Source: CAYNHF01 sp964397045 (GTDB lineage: Bacteria > Actinomycetota > Acidimicrobiia > Spongiisociales > UBA5794). Taken from it: 64,000 bases of DNA. Made by a program: the position numbers and the translations under genes. Location of the stretch: the NCBI GenBank assembly GCA_964397045.1, contig CAYNHF010000051.1, positions 35,381-99,380 of the forward strand, given 5' to 3'. This document shows, in pieces, positions 26,944 through 36,170 of the stretch; the stretch's first letter is position 1, and every line of letters starts with the position of its first letter. Under the pieces are notes generated by a model. That model was not told where the DNA came from and made no database searches. It saw nothing but the letters and a program-made list of their open reading frames with translations.

Positions 26944-28425
26944 ATGCCTACACCCCTCGATCGGCCGCCCGCGTGGGTGCAAGACGCCATCTTCTATCAG
27001 ATCTTTCCCGACCGCTTCGCCAAGTCGGAGCGGGTCGAGAAGCCCACCAACCTGGAGCCCTGGGCTGATCCACCGACCGTCCACGGGTACAAGGGTGGAG
27101 ATCTGCTCGGCGTGGTCGAGCATCTCGACTATCTCAGCGATCTGGGGATCAATGCGATCTACTTCAACCCCATCTTCCAAAGTGCGGCGAATCACCGCTA
27201 TCACACCCACGACTACTTCGCCGTCGATCCGCTGCTCGGAGGCGACGCGGCCTTCGACGAAATGCTCGCCGCCTGTCATGAGCGTGGAATCCGGGTCGTG
27301 CTCGACGGCGTGTTCAATCACGCCAGCCGCGGATTCTTCCAGTTCAGGGACATCCTCGAAAATGGGCCGGAATCTGCGTGGATCGACTGGTTTTATGTCA
27401 ACGGCTGGCCCCTACGGCCCTACAGTGATGAAGGCCCTGCGAACTATGAGGCATGGTGGGGACTCAAAGCACTCCCCAAGTTCAACACCGACAACCCACA
27501 GGTGCGTGAGTTCCTCATGCAGGTCGGCGAGCACTGGGCGCGCAAGGGGATCGACGGCTGGCGCCTCGACGTACCCCAGGAAATCCAGACTCCCGGCTTC
27601 TGGGAGGAGTTTCGTGCACGGGTGAGGGCAGTGAACCCCGACCTCTACGTCGTCGGGGAAATCTGGTCGGATGCCACCCATTACGTCGCGGACGGCACTC
27701 GATTCGACGCCACCATGAACTACCAGGTCACGACGGCCATTATCTCGTATGCGATTGGTCACCGGGTCAATCCGGCCACCCAACTCCCCAACCCGGCGTA
27801 CGAGATACAGCCCGCCATCGACGCCGCCACCTACGGCGACCGGATCGAACACCACCTCGACGCGTACCCGGACTGGGTCGACCTGGCGAATTTGAATCTG
27901 CTCGACTCCCATGACACCGCCCGAATCGCCACCATCGCGTCCGGTGATCCGACCTCAGTCAAGCTCGCCATGTTCCTGCTGCTGACCTTCCCCGGAGCTC
28001 CCTCGATCTACTACGGGGGCGAGGTCGGTCTCGAAGGCGGCATCGATCCGGACTCGCGTCGCTCCTTCCCGTGGGATGAAGCAGATTGGGACACCGACCT
28101 GCGGTCGACCGTCAAACGCCTCATTGCACTTCGCGCCGCCCATCCTGCGTTGCGAGCTCGCGGATACCGTCGCATCTGGCCGCCGCGCGGTGATCACGGG
28201 GAGATGGTTTACGTCTTCGAGCGTCGTAGCGAAGACGGGGGCCGAATCGTCGGTGCAGTGAATGCCGGGGACGATCGACACACGCTGACCGCTCCGGCCG
28301 GTCTCGTCGACCACCTCCAGGTCGAACTCATCTGGGGTGACGCCGACCTCACGATCGGCGACAACAACCTCCGGGTCTCGATACCCGCCCGCAGCGCCGC
28401 GCTGTGGCACGCATCCTCTGCGTAG
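26944..28425 (+). CDS. Glycoside hydrolase family 13 (neopullulanase/cyclomaltodextrinase-like)
   Basis: 493 residues, no signal peptide, so cytoplasmic. It begins WVQDAIFYQIFPDRFA and carries the GH13 regions: DGVFNHAS (region I), GWRLDVPQE with nucleophile Asp209 (II), VVGEIWSDA with acid/base Glu239 (III) and LDSHDTARI with Asp324 (IV). The variant layout with YKGGDLLGVVEHLDYL is typical of the neopullulanase/maltogenic amylase subfamily, although the N-terminal dimerisation domain of that subfamily is missing. It would cut maltodextrins or pullulan fragments. Beside glgA and a maltodextrin-type binding protein. Confidence 0.88.
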   Translation: MPTPLDRPPAWVQDAIFYQIFPDRFAKSERVEKPTNLEPWADPPTVHGYKGGDLLGVVEHLDYLSDLGINAIYFNPIFQSAANHRYHTHDYFAVDPLLGGDAAFDEMLAACHERGIRVVLDGVFNHASRGFFQFRDILENGPESAWIDWFYVNGWPLRPYSDEGPANYEAWWGLKALPKFNTDNPQVREFLMQVGEHWARKGIDGWRLDVPQEIQTPGFWEEFRARVRAVNPDLYVVGEIWSDATHYVADGTRFDATMNYQVTTAIISYAIGHRVNPATQLPNPAYEIQPAIDAATYGDRIEHHLDAYPDWVDLANLNLLDSHDTARIATIASGDPTSVKLAMFLLLTFPGAPSIYYGGEVGLEGGIDPDSRRSFPWDEADWDTDLRSTVKRLIALRAAHPALRARGYRRIWPPRGDHGEMVYVFERRSEDGGRIVGAVNAGDDRHTLTAPAGLVDHLQVELIWGDADLTIGDNNLRVSIPARSAALWHASSA

Positions 28426-28428
28426 GCC

Positions 28429-29766
28429 TCATCCGACCAGGGCCGCCTCGAGCACCGCCTCGTAGTCCGCGGCCCTCGCTCCCCACGACCAGTCTGTCTT
28501 CATGCCGTTGACCTGCAGATCGCGCCACGTGTCCGGCGCGTCCTCCAGCGTCCGCATCGCTTCCCGAATGACACCGTCCAGCGCTTCACTGTTGTAGGGA
28601 ACGAATCCGAACCCCGTCGCAGCTGCGGGGTCCGCGGCCACGTCGATGACACTGTCGGCCAGACCTCCTGTGAACCGCACCACCGGAGGAGCTCCGTACC
28701 GCATTGCATACATCTGGCCCAGTCCGGAAGGCTCGAACTCGGATGGCATGAGATACGAGTCGCAGCCGGCAGACACCAGCCTGGCGAGCGTCTCGTCGTA
28801 CGGCAGGTGAGCGACCGCCCCGGGATACGCCTCGACCCAGGAATCGACGAGATCATCAAGTTCGCCGTTGCCCACCAGCACGAGCCGAAAGCCGTCTGCG
28901 ATGAGTCCCGGAAGAATCGGACTGAGCAGCTCGAACCCCTTCTGGCGTGCCATCCGGCCCACATTGCCGAACAGCACCCCTTCATCGAGACCGGCACGGT
29001 CGAGTAATGCGACCCAGTTGGCTGCGCGTCTTCCGAGCTGATCGGCCGAGAAGTTCTGCGGCAGGGTGGGGTCGGTGGCCGGGTCCCACGATTCGGTATC
29101 GATCCCGTTGAGAATGCCGATGATCGGGTGATCGAGCTGGGCAACCACTCCGTCCAGCCCGAATGAGGTCTCCTCGGCAGTCAACTCCGCAGCATGGCCG
29201 GGACTCACCGTCGTCACTCGGAAGGCGTGGGCCATGCCGGCTTTGAGGAAACTGGCAGACCCGTACCATTCCAGATCGCCGCCAATGGTCACCGGCCCGG
29301 TCCTTCCCAGCAGCGCCGCCACCTCGTCGAGCGGGCCCAGCATCTGGTGAGCCGCGTTGTGGATGGTGAGGACGGTCGAGAGGTTGCCGGCCGCCGCCAC
29401 CAGCCCGACGTGCGCATCGTGCAGGTGCCCAACCTCGAATTCGGAGGCCAGCGCAGCAACAGCCATCGAGAACTTGCCGTAGCGCAGCCAATTGTCCTCG
29501 TATCCTGTGCCGGGTAAGGGGCCATAGACCCCGGGGCGGTCGAACAGTTCGTCACGCCATCCGATCACTTCCACCGGTGAGGCGATCAGCCGCTCCCACC
29601 GATCGGCGACAGGATCGCCGGGGGGGATCTCGGCATATCCCGGGATGGCAACCGTCAGCTCATGGCCACGCGACGCGAGTGCCTCGCTGATGCCGGCGAC
29701 GGCGTTGCCCAAACCGCCGGTACGGACCAGCGGCGCATATTCGGCGGCCGCGACCAACACCTTCAT
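28429..29766 (-). CDS. glgA: Glycogen/starch synthase, GT5 family
   Basis: 445 residues from the ATG at 29766 (GAGGAGAG upstream). Two Rossmann-like domains (GT-B). N-terminal motif is RTGGLGN at 15-21, with Arg where GlgA proteins usually have the ADP-glucose-binding Lys of KTGGL. The C-terminal domain has the NVGRMARQKGF strand and the sugar-nucleotide site MPSEFEPSGLGQMYAMRYG. Known role: alpha-1,4-glucan chain extension from (A/U)DP-glucose. Convergent with the GH13 gene and divergent from the binding protein. Confidence 0.85.
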   Translation of the reverse strand: MKVLVAAAEYAPLVRTGGLGNAVAGISEALASRGHELTVAIPGYAEIPPGDPVADRWERLIASPVEVIGWRDELFDRPGVYGPLPGTGYEDNWLRYGKFSMAVAALASEFEVGHLHDAHVGLVAAAGNLSTVLTIHNAAHQMLGPLDEVAALLGRTGPVTIGGDLEWYGSASFLKAGMAHAFRVTTVSPGHAAELTAEETSFGLDGVVAQLDHPIIGILNGIDTESWDPATDPTLPQNFSADQLGRRAANWVALLDRAGLDEGVLFGNVGRMARQKGFELLSPILPGLIADGFRLVLVGNGELDDLVDSWVEAYPGAVAHLPYDETLARLVSAGCDSYLMPSEFEPSGLGQMYAMRYGAPPVVRFTGGLADSVIDVAADPAAATGFGFVPYNSEALDGVIREAMRTLEDAPDTWRDLQVNGMKTDWSWGARAADYEAVLEAALVG

Positions 29767-29959
29767 TGTCCGCTCTCCTCGGCTGCTGCCCGGAATCATA
29801 CGTATCCTCGTGGCGTCGCACCCGTCGGTACCGCGCGTATTCCGTATCCGCTGGCACAATCTCCCTGCCAGATACCGGAATTGATCCGCGAGCCCGGATC
29901 GGAGTACCGCGAGTGGGTGCCTCGGTCCCGGGGCGTCGCCTTTCGGTTGGAGGATCCAG

Positions 29960-31285
29960 ATGAATCGTCACACGAAGCTGCGAGTCACAGTGCTGGCGCT
30001 GGCTGTCGTCGCGGCAGCCTGTGGCGGCGACGGCGGTGCAGCAGATACGTCGACTACCTCGAGCTCCTCGACAACAGAAACGCCGGCTACCTCGTCCACC
30101 ATTGCACCTACCACAACCTCGACCAACCCCCCGGAGCGTCTGGTGGTGTGGGTGGACGCAGAGCGGGTCGCGCCCCTTACCGAGATCGCGGCGCGCTTCA
30201 CCGCCAACACGGGCCTCGCTGTGGAAATCGTCGAGAGGGACTTTGCCGTGATGCTCAACGATGCCCTCCGGGACATCGTCGACGGTGAAGGCCCCGACGT
30301 GTTCCTCGGATCACACGAATGGACTGGAGCGCTCGTTGCGGCAGATGTGGTCACCCGCCAGGACGACTTGCCGGCGGCTACCCGCAGCGACTTCTTCGCA
30401 TCACCGTTCCTTGGGTTCATGGTGGCCGGGTCGACGTACGGGCTTCCCTACCAGTTCGAAGCCGTTGCGCTCTGGATGAACACGACACTCGCCGGCATGC
30501 TGGAAGGCCCGGCTGATTTCGACGCCGTCCGCGATGTCTGCGACCGAGTGGTCGACGAGCAGCGCGAACAGGTCTGTCTCAGTATTCCCGGTGGCGCAGC
30601 TACGCCGGACGCCTATCACCAGTTCTCGTTCACCTCGATGCTCGGCGGATCGATCTTCTCCTTCGACCCCGGCTTCGGGTACGTCGCCACCGACGCGGGT
30701 ATCGATAGTCCCGAGAGCATCGCAGGCAACACCGTCCTCGAGGCACTTGCCGTCGAGGAGTATCTGCCCTCCTACAACTACGGAGACGCCGAGGCCGCGT
30801 TCACCGCAGGCAGGGCGGTCTACTGGCTCACCGGCCCCTGGGCGCGATCCGTGGTGGAGGCCGGTGCCGCGGACAGCGGTTTCGAATACCAGGTAGTGTC
30901 GATCCCAACCGTCGACGGCAGCCCTGCCCGGCCATTCCTCGAAGCACGCGGCTTCTTCATCAGCAACGGATCCACGCTGGAGGAGGAGGCCAAGACGTTC
31001 CTCTACGACTACGTGGCGTCCGCCAACGCGATGGCCGCCCTCTATGCTGCAGACTCCCCATTGCCCACCCACAAGGCTGTTGCCGCCTCGATCGACGACC
31101 CTCTCCTGTCGGTCTTCGTCGAGTCTGCTGCCGCCGGCCAGCCAACCCCCAATCTGCCCGCGATGACTCCTGGGATCTGGGAAACCTGGGGTGAGGCACT
31201 CGGCAAGATCCGCAACAAAGCCGCACCCGCAGACGCCGCGCTAAGAGTGGGAGCCGCTGCGATCAACGTGGGACTCGACCGCTGA
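29960..31285 (+). CDS. ABC sugar-binding lipoprotein, maltodextrin (MalE) type
   Basis: 441 residues: lipoprotein signal (LAVVAAACGG, Cys21), a 35-residue Thr/Ser linker, then a family-1 solute-binding protein (LVVWVDAERVAPLTEIAARFTANTG; YGLPYQFEAVALWMNTTL; GRAVYWLTGPWA; ARGFFISNGSTLEEEA). This matches MalE/maltodextrin-binding proteins. No permease or ATPase genes follow; the next gene is convergent. GGAGG 5 nt before the ATG. The 193-bp region shared with glgA holds both promoters. Confidence 0.87.
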   Translation: MNRHTKLRVTVLALAVVAAACGGDGGAADTSTTSSSSTTETPATSSTIAPTTTSTNPPERLVVWVDAERVAPLTEIAARFTANTGLAVEIVERDFAVMLNDALRDIVDGEGPDVFLGSHEWTGALVAADVVTRQDDLPAATRSDFFASPFLGFMVAGSTYGLPYQFEAVALWMNTTLAGMLEGPADFDAVRDVCDRVVDEQREQVCLSIPGGAATPDAYHQFSFTSMLGGSIFSFDPGFGYVATDAGIDSPESIAGNTVLEALAVEEYLPSYNYGDAEAAFTAGRAVYWLTGPWARSVVEAGAADSGFEYQVVSIPTVDGSPARPFLEARGFFISNGSTLEEEAKTFLYDYVASANAMAALYAADSPLPTHKAVAASIDDPLLSVFVESAAAGQPTPNLPAMTPGIWETWGEALGKIRNKAAPADAALRVGAAAINVGLDR

Positions 31286-31292
31286 GAGGCGA

Positions 31293-32066
31293 CTACTGGC
31301 GGATCCAATTCTGCAGCCGGAGGTCGGGAGTGAGCGCCTTCCTCGCGATGTAGGTGACAACCACGATCACCGCCACGGACACCGCTCCCAGCACCAGGTA
31401 CATCACTACCAGTTGGACGACGACGGCTTCGACGGGATCGACACCCGCCAGCAGCAGGCCGGTCATGGCACCCGGGAGGGCGATCAGGCCGACGACCTTG
31501 GTGCGTTCGATCTGCGGAGTCAACGCCAGCCTGGCCGTGTCCCGGACCATGAAACGGGTTGCACCCTTGCCGTCGAATCCCAAAGCGAGCAGGCCCTCGA
31601 TCTGGGTCCGGTTGTCCGAGAGGTAGGCGGCGGAACGGTCGACGGCCAGCACGGTGCCCGGGAGCGTGTTGCCGATGGTGATCCCGGCCACTACCACCAC
31701 GATCACGGGCTCGAGGTCGAACACCTGGGACCCGAACACGATGGCGAGCGCGATTCCGGTCGAGGCCGCAATCGCAGCCATCACCAGCGTACGGAGCCCG
31801 GGTACCTCTCTCGCACGGCGCCGGGCGGTCTCTCCCGCCACCAGAACCATCACCGCCACCCACACCCATGCCCACCAGTCGGCAAGATCCGAGCCGATTA
31901 CGACCGTGAAGACCGCGCCGACCGCGAGCAATTGCACCGCGGCCCGAAACGCTGCCCAGAGGATGGACCGCGCAACCCCGACTCGCTGCCACAACGAGAG
32001 CCCGACGGCAAGCGCCACAAGCAGCAGCGCCCCGATCGCGGTCGAGATGTCGAGGACGTCAGTCAC
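31293..32066 (-). CDS. ABC transporter permease, FetB/UPF0014 family
   Basis: 257 residues from the GTG at 32066, 22 bp after the upstream stop. About six to seven helices; conserved stretches include GITIGNTLPGTVLAVDR, EGLLALGFDGKGATR and KVVGLIALPGAMTGLLLAG, the hallmarks of UPF0014 (E. coli FetB, iron export). The ATP-binding partner FetA is not adjacent, so it must be encoded elsewhere or the protein works otherwise. Confidence 0.83.
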   Translation of the reverse strand: MTDVLDISTAIGALLLVALAVGLSLWQRVGVARSILWAAFRAAVQLLAVGAVFTVVIGSDLADWWAWVWVAVMVLVAGETARRRAREVPGLRTLVMAAIAASTGIALAIVFGSQVFDLEPVIVVVVAGITIGNTLPGTVLAVDRSAAYLSDNRTQIEGLLALGFDGKGATRFMVRDTARLALTPQIERTKVVGLIALPGAMTGLLLAGVDPVEAVVVQLVVMYLVLGAVSVAVIVVVTYIARKALTPDLRLQNWIRQ

Positions 32067-32088
32067 CGCAGCGTCATCTCCTCGCAGG

Positions 32089-34290
32089 TCAATCGAGTGA
32101 TTGCTCGGCAAGCAGCATCGCAAGGTCCTTGACGACCACCGTGTCTTCCGCCCCGAGTTCGCGAACTCCGTCGTCCAGCATCACGAAACAGAAGGGGCAG
32201 CCCGTGGCAACCACCTTTGCTCCGGTGGCGATCGCTTCTTCAGATCGCTCGATGTTGACCTTCTTGCCGGTGTGCTCTTCCATCCACATCCGGCCGCCAC
32301 CGGCACCGCAGCAGAACGACTCGGTTCCGCACCGAAGCATCTCGACCCGGGGGCCCAGCGAGTCGAGCACCGCACGAGGAGCGACGAAGACGTCGTTGTG
32401 ACGGCCTAGGTAACACGGGTCGTGGTAGGTGATCGTTTCCGTGCCACCCTTGGGCTCGATCCGCCCCTCCTCCAGCAAATGCATCAACAACTCACTGTGG
32501 TGCACCACCGTGTACTCCCCCCCGAACTGCGGGTATTCGTTGCCAAGGGTGTTGAAGCAGTGCGGGCACTGCGTGATGATTTTGGTGATACCGAGATCGT
32601 TGAGGGTCTCGATATTCTGCAGCGCCAATCCCTGAAACACGTATTCGTTACCGGTTCGGCGCGCCGGGTCACCGGTGCACAACTCCCGCGGCCCGAGGAT
32701 CGCGAAGTCGACGCCGGCTTCGTGCAGTAGACGCGCCGTCGATGTAGTGACCTTCCGATTCCGGTCGTCGAACGACCCCGCGCAGCCAACCCAATAGAGA
32801 TACTCGGCCTCGACACCGGGTTCTCCGAGCACCTTCACAGGGAACTCGAGCTCATCGGTCCAGTCACCGCGCGCGTTCTGGTCCATGCCGTACACGTTGG
32901 AGGAGTTCTCGAGTGAGACGTAGGCCTTGCCCAATTCGGAAGGGAAGTCCGCCTCCATGAGAGACAGGTACCTTCGCATGTCGAGGATCTTGTCGAGGAT
33001 TTCGATGTTCACCGGGCAAATCTCGTCGCAAGCGCGACATGTCGTGCAGGCCCACAACTCCTGCGCCGTGATCCGCTCGAAAACGTCGTCTGAGCTGACG
33101 GTGAGTGCCGCGTCAACCCCTACGGGCGGGGCCACCGGTCGCGGCGCCGTCTGGCCTGCCACCTGGCCGAGCTTGAGGACGATCTCGCGCGGATCGAGCG
33201 GCTTACCTGTGATGTTTGCCGGACACACCGAGGTACACCGCCCGCATGTCGTACAGGCCTCGGTGTCGAAGAGTTGCTTCCAGGTGAACTCGCCGACGAC
33301 GTGGGCTCCAACCGTTTCGATGTCGGTTGCTTCCATCAGATTCGGCATGGCACGCATTGCGCCCTTGGGGCGGTCATGCGGCGACAGGTACATGTTGGCC
33401 GGCGACGTGACCATGTGCCGCAGCTTGGTGGCGGGCAGCACCACCAGGAACACCACGAACAGCAAGACGTGGATCACCCACCAGAATTGGTGGACGGAAG
33501 CGGCCCGCTCGACCGGAATCAGCGCGCTCAGGCCGTAACCGACGAACGACCACACTTCCCAGTCGGGCCGACCGATGAGAGAGATCCGTGCTGCCTCGAT
33601 CAGGAACCCGGTGACACCGATCAAGCCGAGCGTGACCAAGATGACTCCGTCTTCCGGTCTGGTCTTCGAACGCAGCCGCCAGGGTCGCTGGCCGTAGCGA
33701 CGCAATGCAGCCCAGACGATGCCGGCGATGAATACAAGACCGAACAGGTCGAGTATGAACGAATAGACCTGGTACACCGTGCCGTGGAGGAACTTGAGGT
33801 TGGTCGGCAGCAGGTGATCGATCTCGAGCGTCACCGTCCCCAAGAACAGGACGATGAACCCGTAGTAGATAGCAGAGTGCATCAGCCCTGCCGACCGGTC
33901 GCGCATCAGCGTACGCATCGCGAGTCCTTCGCGGAGTTGGTGCAACCGCTGCTTGGTCATCCCAGCCCTGCGCTCCCAGGCGCCACGCTCCCAGCTGCGC
34001 GATCGCTCGGCGAACAAGTAGAACATGACGCCGGTGAATGCTGTGATCCCGATGTAGAAGAGGGCGACGGCAACCGCGGGGATGTTGCCGAAGACCGCTC
34101 TCCCAACCTCCGGTGCCGCTTCTTCCGACCAGGTGCCGACCCACCACAAGAGCAGGGTTCCGACAACGGCGAGGATCCCGGCTACACCGAGCACGTGGGC
34201 CGTCGTGATCGTGCGCCGACCCATCTGCCCTGCGCCGGCCCGCTCCGCGGCTGTGGAACCGGATTCGGCGAGCGTGTCGGTGTCGGCCAA
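32089..34290 (-). CDS. Membrane Fe-S oxidoreductase (heterodisulfide-reductase-related)
   Basis: 733 residues from the TTG at 34290 (GGAGAGGG upstream, TACACT at 34321 as -10). N-terminal half: about six helices of the nitrate-reductase-gamma-like cytochrome type. Middle: two [4Fe-4S] motifs CTTCGRCTSVCP and CTTCRACDEICP. C-terminal: two cysteine-rich CCG domains (VGCAGSFDDRN with QCPHCFNTLGNEYP; HDPCYLGRHND with ESFCCGAGGGRM and GCPFCF). It probably moves electrons between a soluble donor (electron-transfer flavoprotein is a guess) and the quinone pool. Divergent from the ECF sigma gene. Confidence 0.85.
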   Translation of the reverse strand: MADTDTLAESGSTAAERAGAGQMGRRTITTAHVLGVAGILAVVGTLLLWWVGTWSEEAAPEVGRAVFGNIPAVAVALFYIGITAFTGVMFYLFAERSRSWERGAWERRAGMTKQRLHQLREGLAMRTLMRDRSAGLMHSAIYYGFIVLFLGTVTLEIDHLLPTNLKFLHGTVYQVYSFILDLFGLVFIAGIVWAALRRYGQRPWRLRSKTRPEDGVILVTLGLIGVTGFLIEAARISLIGRPDWEVWSFVGYGLSALIPVERAASVHQFWWVIHVLLFVVFLVVLPATKLRHMVTSPANMYLSPHDRPKGAMRAMPNLMEATDIETVGAHVVGEFTWKQLFDTEACTTCGRCTSVCPANITGKPLDPREIVLKLGQVAGQTAPRPVAPPVGVDAALTVSSDDVFERITAQELWACTTCRACDEICPVNIEILDKILDMRRYLSLMEADFPSELGKAYVSLENSSNVYGMDQNARGDWTDELEFPVKVLGEPGVEAEYLYWVGCAGSFDDRNRKVTTSTARLLHEAGVDFAILGPRELCTGDPARRTGNEYVFQGLALQNIETLNDLGITKIITQCPHCFNTLGNEYPQFGGEYTVVHHSELLMHLLEEGRIEPKGGTETITYHDPCYLGRHNDVFVAPRAVLDSLGPRVEMLRCGTESFCCGAGGGRMWMEEHTGKKVNIERSEEAIATGAKVVATGCPFCFVMLDDGVRELGAEDTVVVKDLAMLLAEQSLD

Positions 34291-34320
34291 CGTCAAACCC
34301 TCTCCGTGAGCGCACCGGCG

Positions 34321-34326
34321 AGTGTA
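34321..34326 (-). promoter_or_regulatory. -10 hexamer TACACT of the Fe-S oxidoreductase gene
   Basis: TACACT on the minus strand, 30 nt before the TTG start at 34290; leaves a leader of about 24 nt that contains the GGAGAGGG binding site. Confidence 0.5.
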
Positions 34327-34426
34327 CCGGCCGGCCGGAGCCGGGGGGTTTCGCCTCCACCACCCTGCGCCGATCACCGGAACCTGCCTCGCTGCACCTG
34401 GTCACTCGGAAGCCGGAGAGGGGATG

Positions 34427-34456
34427 GCGATCGGAGGCGTGCACGCCTCCGATCGC
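34427..34456. repeat. 30-bp perfect palindrome
   Basis: Half-site GCGATCGGAGGCGTG is followed directly by its exact complement, with no spacer. It lies in the 291-bp region between the divergent Fe-S oxidoreductase and sigma-factor genes, where no gene ends, so it is not a plain terminator. Confidence 0.8.
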
Positions 34457-34473
34457 GCTCTCTCCCGTGCTGC

Positions 34474-34491
34474 GAACCGGGTCTCCGGTTC
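34474..34491. repeat. 7-bp inverted repeat, 4-nt loop
   Basis: GAACCGG (34474-34480) and CCGGTTC (34485-34491), between the 30-bp palindrome and the ECF sigma gene. Confidence 0.55.
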
Positions 34492-34520
34492 ACTCGATTG
34501 TTTGTTCGCCCGACACCGCT

Positions 34521-34538
34521 TCCTGACACCTGTCAGGA
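34521..34538. promoter_or_regulatory. Operator-like 18-bp palindrome upstream of the ECF sigma gene
   Basis: TCCTGACA, two bases, TGTCAGGA: a perfect 8+2+8 inverted repeat ending 43 bp before the sigma-factor start. Size and position fit a dimeric repressor site; the regulator is unknown. Confidence 0.5.
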
Positions 34539-34581
34539 TTGACCGCATGGCGGACAAGAAGTGGTCGTCAGAGGGAGTCCG

Positions 34582-35136
34582 ATGAAGCCAGCCGATGCAG
34601 ACAGGCGAATCACCGCCCTCTTCGATGCCCAGTACGACGAGGTGCTCGCTTACTGCGCGCGGCGGATCGGACGCAGCGACGCAGAAGACGCGGCTACTGA
34701 CGTGTTCGCGGTCGCCTGGAGAAGGGTCGATCAGATCGACTGGGACACCGTCAGGCCATGGCTCTATGGGATCGCCCGAGGCGTGCTTGCCAATCGAAGC
34801 CGATCATGGCGCCGCCAGGGCCGACTCATCGGAAGGCTCTCCGGGTTGTCTGCCACATATCCCGAGACCCCCGAGTCCTACGTGGTCCGACGTGAAGAGG
34901 ACAACGTCGTGGTGGCAGCGATCCACAAACTGAAACCAACCGACCAGGAGATCTTGATGCTGGCCGCATGGGAGGAGCTCACTGCGCCTGAGATTGCGAC
35001 GACACTCGACATCTCTACCTCAGCGGCCGAACAGCGTCTCCACCGCGCCAAGAAACGTCTGGCAAAGGTCCTCAGGCCGCCTGCGACCGCCTCACAATTC
35101 TCTTCCCGTGCTGCTCAAGAGGAAGGAGGACACTGA
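34582..35136 (+). CDS. ECF RNA polymerase sigma factor
   Basis: 184 residues from the ATG at 34582 (GAGGGAG upstream). Region 2 spans about 8-75 (LFDAQYDEVLAYCARRIG; DAATDVFAVAWRRVDQI) and region 4 about 115-165 (LKPTDQEILMLAAWEELTAPEIATTL then STSAAEQRLHRAKKRL), joined by a short linker. The following gene overlaps by 1 bp and encodes its likely membrane partner. Preceded by three inverted repeats. Confidence 0.88.
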   Translation: MKPADADRRITALFDAQYDEVLAYCARRIGRSDAEDAATDVFAVAWRRVDQIDWDTVRPWLYGIARGVLANRSRSWRRQGRLIGRLSGLSATYPETPESYVVRREEDNVVVAAIHKLKPTDQEILMLAAWEELTAPEIATTLDISTSAAEQRLHRAKKRLAKVLRPPATASQFSSRAAQEEGGH

Positions 35137-35981
35137 TGAGCGCTGACACCGCATTCCAGCGCCTGCGCGACTCAAACCCGGTGCCCGAACCGGCCCTGCT
35201 TCGCAAGCAGTCGCACGACTCGGCCATCCTCCTCGCCGCAAGCCGGCAAAGGAGCACGGAGATGCAGACCCAGGAAGAGATCAACAACCAGACGAAGCAC
35301 GGGCCTCGACCCAGGCGGCTCCTCATCGGGATCGGAGTCGCGGCAGCAGCGCTGGTCGCAGCCGCCGTGACGGTTGGTGTGGCGCTGGCGCTGAGCACAG
35401 ACGATTCGCCGCCGCCGGCAAATCAGGTAGACAACCCTGCCGCAGCAGAGGCAGTCGCGGTAGTCGAGGCCGCGTACGCCGTTTACAACGCCGGGGATGC
35501 CGAGGCCTGGCTCGCGGCAGTCTGGCCACAAGGGTTCCAGAGCAACGAACTGATCGGATTCGGCGAGATCTATGCCGCGAACGCCGCGGCCGGTGCCCGG
35601 ATCCACACCATCGATTGTGTACCCGATGGGTTCGGCGACTGGTTGATCGGCGAGGAGGGTGCAGTATTCGCCGGGCAGCGAGTCAGGTGCGTAACGGAAG
35701 AAACCAACGACTTCCACGCCCCAGCCGGGCTCGAAACAACGTTGGTGTCTGCCTGGGTCGTTGCGGACGGAGCGGTCGTAGCCCAGTCCGCTGAGGCGGA
35801 ACAAGGCGAGTCCGAAGCCTTCAACCTCGAGTTTCGCAACTGGCTGGCACGCAACCACAAAGAAGCTGCCCTGGGATACGACACCTTCCCGTGGATGTTC
35901 CCCAAGGCAAAGAGCGTGCCAACTGCACTGGAGTACGTCGACGAATTCGTCGCGTCTTCCCCGGACTGGCCGCGCAACTGA
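35136..35981 (+). CDS. Membrane protein, probable anti-sigma partner with extracytoplasmic domain
   Basis: 281 residues; the ATG shares one base with the sigma-factor stop. Cytoplasmic segment of about 60 residues beginning with TAFQRLRDSNPVPEPALL, one transmembrane helix at about 62-86, then an outside domain starting AVVEAAYAVYNAGDAEAWLAAVWP, which reads like an NTF2/SnoaL-type fold. There is no zinc-binding HxxxCxxC motif, so if it holds the sigma factor it does so without the classic anti-sigma domain. Role inferred from gene order. Confidence 0.7.
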   Translation: MSADTAFQRLRDSNPVPEPALLRKQSHDSAILLAASRQRSTEMQTQEEINNQTKHGPRPRRLLIGIGVAAAALVAAAVTVGVALALSTDDSPPPANQVDNPAAAEAVAVVEAAYAVYNAGDAEAWLAAVWPQGFQSNELIGFGEIYAANAAAGARIHTIDCVPDGFGDWLIGEEGAVFAGQRVRCVTEETNDFHAPAGLETTLVSAWVVADGAVVAQSAEAEQGESEAFNLEFRNWLARNHKEAALGYDTFPWMFPKAKSVPTALEYVDEFVASSPDWPRN

Positions 35982-36111
35982 CCGCCGCCTGCAGCGCGCT
36001 GCCAGAGATCGACATCGGGTAGACAACAAACCACCGAGACCGCCCAAACCGATTGGCTGCGAATCGGCACTGCAAGGGCCCGCCATTCGTGTAGGGCAGG
36101 TCCGAGAGGGA

Positions 36112-36133
36112 GAACCCCACAGAAGCGGGGTTC
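36112..36133. terminator. Hairpin after the sigma/anti-sigma pair
   Basis: GAACCCC (36112-36118) and GGGGTTC (36127-36133) form a perfect 7-bp stem with an 8-nt loop, 130 bp after the partner gene stop and 38 bp before the decayed secreted gene. No T-tract. Confidence 0.4.
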
Positions 36134-36170
36134 GGAACGAAGGGGAAACCTCACCCAGAGCAAAGAAGCT

